From NCBI GenBank assembly GCA_963760225.1, contig CAVXCD010000001.1, positions 930,001 through 994,000 of the forward strand: a stretch of DNA of 64,000 bases, written 5' to 3'. Below the pieces are notes generated by a model. That model searched no databases and was not told where the DNA came from. It worked only from the letters and a program-made list of their open reading frames with translations. The stretch's first letter is position 1. Each line of letters opens with the position of its first letter. The stretch is from 13-2-20CM-66-19 sp963760225 (GTDB lineage Bacteria; Pseudomonadota; Gammaproteobacteria; Steroidobacterales; Steroidobacteraceae). The position numbers were made by a program, and so were the translations under genes. Shown piece by piece: positions 47,114 to 55,124 of this stretch.

Positions 47114-49209
47114 GCAGGCTCCTCCGCCGGCAGCGTGAGCGTGAAGCGGGTGCGCGCGGCCGCGGTGCGCTCGAAGGCGACGCGGCCGCCGTGACGCTCG
47201 ATGATGGACTTCACCAGCCACAGGCCCAGGCCGAGCCCGGCGGCCTCCGGCTCGCCGCCGCCGCGGCGGAAGCGCCCGAACAGCTCGCTGCCGTCCGCGC
47301 CGGCAGGTCCCGCGCCCTCATCCTCGACCCAGCTGCGCACCTCACCGCCGCTCGCCGCCGCGCCGATGCGCACCACGCTGCCGGCCGGGGCGAACTTGTT
47401 GGCATTCGCCAGCAGGTTGACGAACACCTGCGTCAGGCGGGTCTTATCGCCGCTCACCGTCGGCAGCTCCTCCGGCAGCTCGACCTCGAGCGTCTGGGCG
47501 CGCTGCGTCAGCAGCGCGCCGACCAGCGCGTGGGCATCCTCGATGGCTTCTGCGAGCGCGACGCTCTGGTGGCGGATGGCGAGCTGCCCCGACTCGATGC
47601 GTACGCTCTCCAGCAGGTTGTCGATCAGCTGCGTCAGGCGCAGCGTGCCGCGCTCGAGCGAGGTGACCAGCTCGCGCTGCTGCTCGCGCGGCAGCTGATC
47701 GAGCCCGGCGAGCAGCAGCTCGATGGAGGCCAGCTGCGCCGCGAGCGGGGTGCGAAACTCGTGCGAGATGTTGGCGAGCACCGAATCGCGCGCGCGCCGC
47801 ACCGCCTCGAGCTCGGTCTCGTCGCGGATCACCTGTACCTGCAGCCCGTCCACCTGCGCAGCACTGGTGATCACCGCAGTGCGCACCTCGCCGGAGACCG
47901 CGGTGAGATACTCGATGGCCTTGGCGCTGCCCTCGCTGCGCGCCAGCACGATCGGGCAGCGCTGCTCGCACGGCCGCCGTCCGTCCTCGAGGCGCGGCTG
48001 CAGCACGTCGCCGCAGAAGCGCCCGACCGCCGCCTCCGCCGTCACCGCCAGCAGGCGTGCCGCCTGCGGGTTCAGATAGCGGATGATGCGGTTCTTGTCG
48101 ACCGCGTAGACACCCTCGACGATGCCGCCGAGCACCGCCTGGGCCTCGGCCTCGCGCCGGCGCAGCGTGCTGGTGAGCTCGATGAGGTTGCGGCGCATGT
48201 CCTCCATGGTGCGCGCCAGCGCCCCGACCTCGGCGGCGCCGCCCGTCGGGATGGAGGCGGAGAAGTCGCCCTTGCCGAGGCGCGTGGCCGCCGCGGTCAG
48301 CTCGCGCACCGGCCCGACCACGCGCTCCCCGAGCGCCAGCGCCGCCGCCACCGCGAGCACCGCGAGGATCAGCGCCGTCAACAGCAGTTTGTGCAGCAGG
48401 CGGCTCGCCGGATCATCGACCGCGCTGGTGGGCAGCAGCGCCTCGATGAGCGCGATGGCCTCGCCGCTCGAGGCGAACACCGGCACCGCGGCGGCGTAGG
48501 CGTCCTGCGAGTCGACGCGCTGCACCGCGGAGTGCCCGTCGGCGAGCGCCGCCGCGTACAGCGGGGTAAACGGTCCGACCGGCGCGCTGGTATAGGAGCG
48601 ATAGTCGATGAGGCGCACCTCCGCGCCTACCTGCGTGCTCAGGGTGTGCGCCAGCTTGGCGTCCAGGCGCCGCACCGCGTAGAGCGTCAGGTCCTGCTCG
48701 CCGAGCATCACCCGCGCACCGAGCAGCGGCACCCGCTCGGTGGTGGGCAGCGCCATGAAGGTGCCGCCCTGCTCGGTGGCGGCGGTGACGACCTGTTGCC
48801 AGTCGAGCGCCGGCCCCGACACCGCTAGCACGCTCCTGGCCGAGAGCACGGCGCAGGCGTCGAGGCCTGCCGCGTCGCAGGAGCGCAGCAGGAACGGCGG
48901 CAGCGCCTCGCGCTGCCCTTCAGCCAGCAGCCGCTGCAACGTCGGCCGGTCGGCGAGCGCGCGCGCGGCGGCATGGGCGTCCTCGGCCATACGTCGCAGA
49001 TCCTCGCGCGCGGTGGTGGCGGCCAGCTGCACGCGCGCCTTGCCCTGCTCATCGGCCTGGGCGCGCAGCATGCGGCTCGCCGACCAGCTGATGCCGCCGG
49101 CCACCAGCAGCACCAGTGCCAGGTGGATCGCCGCCAGCCACCACGACAGGCTGGTGCGGGCCGGGTCCGGCCACAGCGCGCTCCACAGCCGGGCGAGGCG
49201 GGCAAACAT
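47110..49209 (-). CDS. Sensor histidine kinase with HAMP and Cys-containing PAS domain
   Basis: A 699-residue kinase. Membrane helices are at about 22-42 and 273-293, with a 230-residue periplasmic domain between them that I cannot assign. HAMP is at 294-345 and PAS at about 352-465, the latter with C399, C414 and C418 (FCGDVL and PCEQRCPI). HisKA H483 is in NISHEFRTPLAAQ, then an ATPase domain (FVNLLANANKFAP, GLGLGLWLVKSI). It ends four bases into the response regulator and starts five bases after the cysW stop. The PAS cysteines could bind metal or sense redox. Context suggests sulfur or oxyanion sensing, which is inference. Confidence 0.92.
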   Translation of the reverse strand: MFARLARLWSALWPDPARTSLSWWLAAIHLALVLLVAGGISWSASRMLRAQADEQGKARVQLAATTAREDLRRMAEDAHAAARALADRPTLQRLLAEGQREALPPFLLRSCDAAGLDACAVLSARSVLAVSGPALDWQQVVTAATEQGGTFMALPTTERVPLLGARVMLGEQDLTLYAVRRLDAKLAHTLSTQVGAEVRLIDYRSYTSAPVGPFTPLYAAALADGHSAVQRVDSQDAYAAAVPVFASSGEAIALIEALLPTSAVDDPASRLLHKLLLTALILAVLAVAAALALGERVVGPVRELTAAATRLGKGDFSASIPTGGAAEVGALARTMEDMRRNLIELTSTLRRREAEAQAVLGGIVEGVYAVDKNRIIRYLNPQAARLLAVTAEAAVGRFCGDVLQPRLEDGRRPCEQRCPIVLARSEGSAKAIEYLTAVSGEVRTAVITSAAQVDGLQVQVIRDETELEAVRRARDSVLANISHEFRTPLAAQLASIELLLAGLDQLPREQQRELVTSLERGTLRLTQLIDNLLESVRIESGQLAIRHQSVALAEAIEDAHALVGALLTQRAQTLEVELPEELPTVSGDKTRLTQVFVNLLANANKFAPAGSVVRIGAAASGGEVRSWVEDEGAGPAGADGSELFGRFRRGGGEPEAAGLGLGLWLVKSIIERHGGRVAFERTAAARTRFTLTLPAEEPA

Positions 49210-49214
49210 CGCGC

Positions 49215-50081
49215 TCAGCGCCTGCGGTAGCCGGTGCGCTCGACGAGCGTCTTGACGATGAGCGTCAGGCACGCGAGCAGGGTGAGCAGTGAGGCGACCG
49301 CGAACGCACCGACGAAGTTGTACTCGTTATAGAGGATCTCGATCTGCAGCGGCATGGTATTGGTGAGGCCGCGGATGTGCCCGGAGACTACCGACACGGC
49401 GCCGAACTCGCCCATGGCGCGCGCGTTGCAGAGCACCATGCCGTATACCAGGCCCCAGCGCACCTTCGGCAAGGTAACACGGAAGAAGGTCATCCAGCCC
49501 CCCGCGCCGAGCGTGATCGCCGCTTCCTCCTCGTCGTTGCCGAGCTGCTGCATCAGCGGGATGAGCTCACGCGCCACGTAGGGGAAGGTCACGAACATGG
49601 TGGCGAGCACGATGCCCGGCAGGGCGAACACAATGCTCAGGTCGTGCTCCTGCAGCCAGACGCCGAACCAGCCGTGCATGCCGAACAGCAGCACGAACAC
49701 CATGCCGGAGATCACCGGCGATACCGCCAGCGGCAGGTCGATGAGTGTGATCAGCACGCTCTTGCCGCGGAACTCGAACTTGGCGATCGCCCAGGCGGCC
49801 GCCAGGCCGAAAATCGTGTTGACCGGCACCACGATCAGCGCGGTGATCAGGGTGAGGCGGATGGCGGCGGTGGTGTCCGCATCGGTGAAGGTATGCAGGT
49901 AAGCCGGCACGCCCTTGGCGAGCGCCATGGCGAACACCGTCGCGAGCGGCGCCAGCAGCACCGCGGCGAGGAAGGTGAGCGACACGCCGATGAACAGCCA
50001 GCGCACGATGCTGTGCATCCAGGTGTGCTGCCCCGGCCGGTTCAGGTCGGCGGCGGGAGCGCCCGGCAGCGAGCGTGCCAT
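49215..50081 (-). CDS. cysW: Sulfate ABC transporter permease CysW
   Basis: A 288-residue inner-membrane permease with six hydrophobic segments. Blocks: NTIFGLAAAWAIAKFEFRGKSVLITLIDLPLAVSPVISGM and the ABC-interacting EAA loop EEEAAITLGAGGWMTFFRVTLPKVRWGLVYG, followed by GEFGAVSVVSGHIRGLTNTMPLQIEILYNEY. ATG 50081 overlaps the cysT stop (TGATG). It forms the channel with CysT, driven by CysA. The next gene downstream, after five bases, is a sensor kinase rather than another transport gene. Confidence 0.95.
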   Translation of the reverse strand: MARSLPGAPAADLNRPGQHTWMHSIVRWLFIGVSLTFLAAVLLAPLATVFAMALAKGVPAYLHTFTDADTTAAIRLTLITALIVVPVNTIFGLAAAWAIAKFEFRGKSVLITLIDLPLAVSPVISGMVFVLLFGMHGWFGVWLQEHDLSIVFALPGIVLATMFVTFPYVARELIPLMQQLGNDEEEAAITLGAGGWMTFFRVTLPKVRWGLVYGMVLCNARAMGEFGAVSVVSGHIRGLTNTMPLQIEILYNEYNFVGAFAVASLLTLLACLTLIVKTLVERTGYRRR

Positions 50082-50917
50082 CAGCGTGCCGCCCGCACGT
50101 GGCGCCGGCGGCCCCACGCCTGCAACAGATTGATGGCGAGCAGCACCACGAAGGAGATGGCGAGCATCACCAGTCCGAGCGCCGCGGCGCCGTGGTAGTC
50201 GAACTCCTCGAGGTGGATGACGATGAGCAGCGGGGTGATCTCGGTCTTCATCGGGATGTTGCCGGCGATGAAGATGACCGAGCCGTACTCGCCGACCGCG
50301 CGCGCGAACGCCAGCGTGAAGCCGGTGAGCAGCGCCGGCAGCACCGTGGGCAGGATGATGCGGCGGAACACGTAGAAACGCCCGGCACCGAGGGTCTCCG
50401 CCGCATCCTCCAGCTCGCGCTGCACCTCGAGCAGCGCCGGCTGCACCGCGCGCACCGCGAACGGCATGCTGATCAGCGTGAGGGCCAGGGTCACGCCGAG
50501 CCAGGTGTAGGCGACTTTCACCCCGAGCGGCTCGAGGTAGCGGCCTATCCAGCCGTTCTGCGCGAACACGGTGGTGAGCGCGATGCCCGACACCGCGGTC
50601 GGCAGCGCGAACGGCATGTCGATCAGCGCGTCGATGATCTTGCGGCCGGGAAACTCGTAGCGCACCAGCGTCCAGGCGATGATGAAACCGAACACCACGT
50701 TGATCGAGGCCGCCAGCAGCGAGGCGCCGAACGACAGCCGGTAGGAGCCGAGCGCACGCGGGCTGGCCACCACGTGCAGGAACTCGCTCCAGTGCAGCGA
50801 GGTGCCGGCCGCCACCAGCGCCGCCAGCGGCAGCAGCACGATGGTCGACAGGAATGCCGTCGTGAAGCCGAAGGTCAGGCCGAATCCGGGCAGGATGCTG
50901 GGCTGCTTGAAGCTCAT
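50081..50917 (-). CDS. cysT: Sulfate ABC transporter permease CysT
   Basis: A 278-residue permease, partner of CysW. It begins MSFKQPSILPGFGLTFGFTTAFLSTIVLLPLAAL. NVVFGFIIAWTLVRYEFPGRKIIDALIDMPFALPTAVSGIALTTVF is the CysT-type core; the EAA loop is DAAETLGAGRFYVFRRIILPTVLPALLTG; AVGEYGSVIFIAGNIPMKTEI follows. ATG 50917 overlaps the cysA stop by four bases. The order cysA-cysT-cysW, with cysA first, is reversed compared with the enteric cysTWA operon. Confidence 0.95.
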   Translation of the reverse strand: MSFKQPSILPGFGLTFGFTTAFLSTIVLLPLAALVAAGTSLHWSEFLHVVASPRALGSYRLSFGASLLAASINVVFGFIIAWTLVRYEFPGRKIIDALIDMPFALPTAVSGIALTTVFAQNGWIGRYLEPLGVKVAYTWLGVTLALTLISMPFAVRAVQPALLEVQRELEDAAETLGAGRFYVFRRIILPTVLPALLTGFTLAFARAVGEYGSVIFIAGNIPMKTEITPLLIVIHLEEFDYHGAAALGLVMLAISFVVLLAINLLQAWGRRRHVRAAR

Positions 50918-52665
50918 GATGCCGGTCGCAGCACGATCAGCACCGGCCAGCGGCCGGCGTCGAGCAGCGCATGCCAGCGCGCGGCGAACCCGTCGAGCTC
51001 GGTGACCCCGAGGATGAGCATCTGCGCCGGCGAGTCGGCCAGGCGGCGGGTCAGCTCGCGGGTGGCGTCGCCGAAGCGCAGCTCGGTGCGCATCTCCAGG
51101 CCGTGCGCCGCCTGCGCCTCCGAGCGCGCATCGAGCAGCTCGCGCATGCCCTGCGGCCGGTTCGCGTCGCTGTCGGCGGCGACGATGCCGACGTATACCG
51201 CTTCCGCGGGCACGTGGCGCAGCACGCTTGCCGACACGCCGAGCGTGGCGCTGCGCGCCGCATCGTCCGTCCAGTGGATCAGCACGCGCTGCGGCGCGCC
51301 CGCCGCCTCCGGCAGCACCAGCAGTTCGTGTGCGCCGCGGCGCAGCAGCCACTCGGCGCGTCGCGCGCAGTCGGGCTGCGCGGCGAGCACGGTGGCGCCC
51401 ACGAACGTGTCGTGCGTCTGGCACGGCGCCTGCGCCACACCCAGATCCGGCTCGATGCGCGCGCCGATGCGCGTTTTCATGCGCGCCGCGAGCTCGGTGA
51501 GCAGCGGCTGGCGGCCGAGCGACTCGGCAAGCGCGGCGCTCGGGGCGCAGGCGGTGAAGCTCGACAGCGGCGTCGGCAGCAGGTGCAGGCGGCGCACGCC
51601 GATGGCGACCTGCTGCCCGGCGCTCAGCTCGAAGCCGCGCTGCGCGTAGCGGGTACGGGTTACCTGCAGCGTGGTGCTCGCGGTGCCCTCGTCGGAGGAC
51701 AGCAGCGGTGCACCCGCGCCGTCGGCGAGGCGCACGCGCAGCCGCTCGAACGCGCCGGTGAACATCACCTCCTCGACGACGCCCTGGCCGAGGTAGCGCG
51801 AGCCGAGCGCCTCGCGCGCGGCGGCGACCTCCACCTCCTCCGGGCGCACCACCGCCACCACCTCGTGCTCGGGCGCGCCGTCGCTGCGCTCGGGGGCGGC
51901 CATGATGGTGTCGCCCACCCTGATACCGTCGGCGGTGCGGCGGGCGAGAAACAGGTTGGCGGCGCCGAGGAAGGTGGCGACGAAGCGCGTGGCGGGCTGC
52001 GAGTACAGGTCGTGGGGCGCACCCGCTTCCAGCAGGCGGCCGAAGTTCATGATGCCGATGCGATCGGCCATCGCGAACGCTTCCTCTTGGTCGTGGGTCA
52101 CCAGCACCGTGGTGATGCCAAGCTCGCGCTGCACCTGGCGGATCGTGCGGCGCAGCTCCTCGCGGATCTTGGCGTCGAGGGCCCCGAACGGCTCATCGAG
52201 CAGCAGCACCTCGGGCTTGTGGGCGAGCGCGCGCGCCACGGCGACGCGCTGCTGCTGGCCGCCGGAGAGCTGCGCCGGCAGGCGGTCGTCCATGCCCTCG
52301 AGCGCCACCAGGCGCAACAGCTCCTGACGGCGCTCGCGGCGGCGCCGCGCGCGCATGTGGCGCACGCGCAGCGCGAACTCGATGTTGTCCGCGACCGTCA
52401 TGTGGCGGAAGAGTGCGTAGTTCTGGAACACCAGCCCCACGCCGCGCTTGCGCGCCCCGACGTGGGTGACGTCGCGGCCGTGCAGGGCGATGCGGCCATG
52501 GTCCACCCCGGTCAGCCCGGCGATGGCGCGCAGCAGCGTGCTCTTGCCGCTGCCGGAAGGCCCCAGCAGCACGAAGAACTCGCCGTCGCCGATGTCGAGG
52601 GACACGTCGTTGACGACCGGGGCGCCGGCGTAGTGCTTGGTGACCTGGTCGAGCGTGATGGACAT
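50914..52665 (-). CDS. cysA: Sulfate ABC transporter ATPase CysA fused to a universal-stress-protein-like C-terminal region
   Basis: A 583-residue protein; ordinary CysA has about 330-370. The ABC domain has Walker A GPSGSGKST (35-43), Q-loop QNYALF, signature LSGGQQQR (133-140), Walker B VLLLDEPFGALD (153-164) and switch His191. A TOBE region follows (about 235-365). The extra 215 residues include an alpha/beta unit starting RVLIHWTDDAARSATLGVSASVLRHV and ending AQMLILGVTELDGF with LLDAGRWPVLIVLRPAS, the strand order of universal stress proteins. The glycine ATP loop is not evident. The role may be regulation of transport; this is inference. Confidence 0.9.
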   Translation of the reverse strand: MSITLDQVTKHYAGAPVVNDVSLDIGDGEFFVLLGPSGSGKSTLLRAIAGLTGVDHGRIALHGRDVTHVGARKRGVGLVFQNYALFRHMTVADNIEFALRVRHMRARRRRERRQELLRLVALEGMDDRLPAQLSGGQQQRVAVARALAHKPEVLLLDEPFGALDAKIREELRRTIRQVQRELGITTVLVTHDQEEAFAMADRIGIMNFGRLLEAGAPHDLYSQPATRFVATFLGAANLFLARRTADGIRVGDTIMAAPERSDGAPEHEVVAVVRPEEVEVAAAREALGSRYLGQGVVEEVMFTGAFERLRVRLADGAGAPLLSSDEGTASTTLQVTRTRYAQRGFELSAGQQVAIGVRRLHLLPTPLSSFTACAPSAALAESLGRQPLLTELAARMKTRIGARIEPDLGVAQAPCQTHDTFVGATVLAAQPDCARRAEWLLRRGAHELLVLPEAAGAPQRVLIHWTDDAARSATLGVSASVLRHVPAEAVYVGIVAADSDANRPQGMRELLDARSEAQAAHGLEMRTELRFGDATRELTRRLADSPAQMLILGVTELDGFAARWHALLDAGRWPVLIVLRPAS

Positions 52666-52706
52666 CCTGCGATGCTACCGGGGCGGCCGACGCAGCGTCA
52701 CTGCCC

Positions 52707-52723
52707 CCGGCTCGGTAAGCCGG
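52707..52723 (-). terminator. Weak hairpin between DUF493 gene and cysA
   Basis: CCGGCT (52707-52712), a five-base loop and AGCCGG (52718-52723) form a 6-bp stem, 28 bases beyond the DUF493 stop and 42 bases before the cysA ATG. There is no T-run. It may mark the boundary between the cell-wall operon and the sulfate operon on the same strand. Confidence 0.3.
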
Positions 52724-52750
52724 TGACAAAGCGGTTATGCGCCCGGATTC

Positions 52751-53011
52751 CTAGAGCAGCATCACTACGCCGTCGCAGCGGCGCAGCTCGCCGACCAGCG
52801 CCTCGATCTGCGCGCGGCTCTCGGCGGGCAACAGGTAGGAGATCGAGAGGAAATTGCCGTTGGCGGACAGCCGCTCGCGCACCCGGCCGTCCGGCAGCGC
52901 CGGCGCGTGGCGCAACACGATGGCATGCACCCGGGCGCGGAAATCGTCCTGCGGGCGCCCCACCACCTTCAGCGGATAGTCGGTGGGGAATTGCAGCAGG
53001 GCGTCGCTCAC
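52751..53011 (-). CDS. ybeD: DUF493 (YbeD-family) protein
   Basis: An 86-residue ACT-like small protein. It starts SDALLQFPTDYPLKVVGRPQDDF and continues with FRARVHAIVLRH, LSANGNFLSISYLLPAESRAQIEALVGELRRCDGVVMLL, matching YbeD in length and layout. Function is unknown. In E. coli ybeD lies between dacA and lipB; here dacA, dat and ybeD are together but lipB is 7 kb away on the other strand. The start is GTG 53011 in a GTGA overlap with the dat stop. Confidence 0.88.
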   Translation of the reverse strand: MSDALLQFPTDYPLKVVGRPQDDFRARVHAIVLRHAPALPDGRVRERLSANGNFLSISYLLPAESRAQIEALVGELRRCDGVVMLL

Positions 53012-53880
53012 CACGGCGTCCCGGCGAGCTCCTGCTTGTAGCGCTGCAGCTCCGCGTACACCCGCCGCCACAGCGGCCCGGGCTTGCCCGTGCCCACCGC
53101 GTGGCCGTCGATCGCGGTCACCGGCTGCACTTCGCGGGTCGCGGCCGAGATCCACACCTCGTCCGCCGCGCGCAGCTGCGCCTCGCTGATCGGCATGACG
53201 CGGCAGTGGATGGCAGCGCGCGCCGCCATCTCCTCCACCACGCCGCGCGTGGTGCCCGGCAGGATACGCCGTGAGTTCGGCGGCATGAGCACCTCGCCGG
53301 CGAGCACCACGTGCACCGCCGAAGCGGACGCCTCGGTGAGCTCCCCGTCGCGCAGCAGGATGGTCTCCGCGGCCGCCGCCTCCACCGACAGCTGCCGCAG
53401 CAGCACGTTGGCGAGCAGCGCCACCGACTTGATGTCGCAGCGCGCCCAGCGCGTGTCGGCCGCGGTCACGCAGCTCACCCCCTTGTCGAGCACGTCCGCG
53501 GCGGCCAGCGCCAGCGGCGCACAGAACGCGAACACCGTGCGCGGGATGTGCGGCAGCGGCGCGTGGCTGCGGCCGAGCTGAGCGCCGCGCGTCACCTGCC
53601 AGTAGACGTAGCAGTCGCCGCCGCCGTTGCGCTCGATCAGGCCGGCGAGGATCGCGCGCCACTCCTCGCGCGTGTGCGGATCCTCCATGCTGATGGCGGC
53701 CAGGCTGCGCGTGAGGCGCTCGCCGTGGGCGGCGAAACGAAACGGCCGGCCGGCGTACACCGGCATCAGCTCGTACACCGCGTCGGCGTACAGAAAGCCG
53801 CGGTCGAGCGGCGAGATGCGCGCCGCGGCGAGCGGCAGGTAAGTGCCGTTCAGGTAGCACAGCGGCAGTGGCTCGGCCAT
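53008..53880 (-). CDS. dat: D-amino-acid aminotransferase (PLP fold type IV)
   Basis: A 290-residue class IV aminotransferase. It starts YLNGTYLPLAAARISPLDRGFLYADAVYE, the fold IV opening. PLP-binding K151 lies in RCDIKSVALLANV, the motif of D-alanine transaminases; ETILLRDGELTEASASAVHVV and RRILPGTTRGVVEE complete the active site. It interconverts D-alanine and D-glutamate, both needed for peptidoglycan. Its place between dacA, which releases D-alanine, and ybeD fits a role in D-amino-acid balance. Start ATG 53880. Confidence 0.92.
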   Translation of the reverse strand: MAEPLPLCYLNGTYLPLAAARISPLDRGFLYADAVYELMPVYAGRPFRFAAHGERLTRSLAAISMEDPHTREEWRAILAGLIERNGGGDCYVYWQVTRGAQLGRSHAPLPHIPRTVFAFCAPLALAAADVLDKGVSCVTAADTRWARCDIKSVALLANVLLRQLSVEAAAAETILLRDGELTEASASAVHVVLAGEVLMPPNSRRILPGTTRGVVEEMAARAAIHCRVMPISEAQLRAADEVWISAATREVQPVTAIDGHAVGTGKPGPLWRRVYAELQRYKQELAGTPW

Positions 53881-53890
53881 CAGCGCTCCT

Positions 53891-55033
53891 TCAGTGGAAC
53901 CACAACACCACGCTGTCGACGGCGCGCGTCCACAGCCCGCCGCGCGGCACGGCGGCGAGCGCCACCAGCGGCGCACGCGCGATCAGCGTGCCGCTCTCGT
54001 CGCTCACCACGTACTCGCCGAGCGGCTTGCCGGCGGCGAGCGGCGCGATCAGCGGCTCGACGCTCAGGTGCGCGCTGGTGTGCAGCGCCGCCGCCTGGCC
54101 GCGGCCGACGGTCGCGTAGACGTCGTAGGGCACACCCACGGCGGCGAATTCCGCCGCGGACTTGTAGACGCGCGGCTTGAGCACCGTCTGCTGCGCCGCC
54201 TTGACGCGCACCGTCTCGAAGAAGGTGTAACCGTAGTTGAGCAGCGCCGCGCTCGCCTCCTCGCGCCCCTTCTCACTAGGGGCGCCCATCACCACCGACA
54301 CCAGGCGCATGCCGTTGCGGTTGGCGGAGCTCGCCAGGCAGAAGCCCGCGCTGTCGGTGTGCCCGGTCTTGAGGCCGTCGACCGACGGGTCCTTGCCGAG
54401 CAGCGTGTTGCGGTTGCCCTGGCGGATGTTGTTCCACATGAACTCGCGCAGGCTGAACAGCGGGTAGTACTGCGGGAAATCGCGGATCAGCGCGTTGGCG
54501 AGCGTCGCCACGTCGTGCGCGGTGGTGTAGTGATCGGGCGCGGGCAGGCCGTCGCTGTTGACGAAGTTGCTCGAGCGCATGCCGAGCCGCCGTGCGTAGG
54601 CGTTCATCATCTGGGCGAACGCCGGCTCGCTGCCGCCGACGCGCTCGGCGAGCGCCACGGTGGCATCGTTGCCCGACTGCACGATCATGCCCTTGATGAG
54701 GATGTCGGCCGGGATCTGCGTGCCGACCTGCACGAAGGTGCGCGAGCCTTCCGCGTGCCAGGCGTGCTCGCTGATCGTGACCATGTCGGTGAGTTTCAGC
54801 CGCCCTTCCTTAAGCGCGCTGAACACCACGTAGGCGGTCATCAGCTTGGTGAGGCTGGCCGGCTCGGCGCGCGCATCGGCCTGGTCCTGTGCCAGCACCC
54901 GGCCGCTGAAATGATCAACGAGGATGTAGGCGCGCGCCTTGACGGCCGGCGGCGCAGGTATCGGTGCCGCCGCCCACAGCGGCGGGCAGACGAGCAGTGC
55001 CGCGACGAGCGCGGCCGGCAGGTAGCGGATCAC
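53891..55033 (-). CDS. dacA: D-alanyl-D-alanine carboxypeptidase (PBP5/6, DacA)
   Basis: A 380-residue low-molecular-weight penicillin-binding protein that trims the terminal D-alanine from peptidoglycan. Signal peptide about 1-22 (LPAALVAALLVCPPLWAAA). Active site S60-x-x-K63 (PASLTKLMTAY), SGN at about 120-122, and KTG in VDGLKTGHTDSAGF. The C-terminal region is the PBP5-type beta domain with an amphipathic end that may sit on the membrane. The start is taken as GTG 55033 directly before the signal peptide, with AAGGGA upstream; no ATG fits closely. Confidence 0.94.
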   Translation of the reverse strand: MIRYLPAALVAALLVCPPLWAAAPIPAPPAVKARAYILVDHFSGRVLAQDQADARAEPASLTKLMTAYVVFSALKEGRLKLTDMVTISEHAWHAEGSRTFVQVGTQIPADILIKGMIVQSGNDATVALAERVGGSEPAFAQMMNAYARRLGMRSSNFVNSDGLPAPDHYTTAHDVATLANALIRDFPQYYPLFSLREFMWNNIRQGNRNTLLGKDPSVDGLKTGHTDSAGFCLASSANRNGMRLVSVVMGAPSEKGREEASAALLNYGYTFFETVRVKAAQQTVLKPRVYKSAAEFAAVGVPYDVYATVGRGQAAALHTSAHLSVEPLIAPLAAGKPLGEYVVSDESGTLIARAPLVALAAVPRGGLWTRAVDSVVLWFH

Positions 55034-55124
55034 TGTGCGAACTTTCCCTTGCTGCACGTGTAATGCGGCACGGATCTTAACCCAAGCGCCGCGCGTGCAT
55101 GCGGACGCGCGCCAAGCGCGCCGC

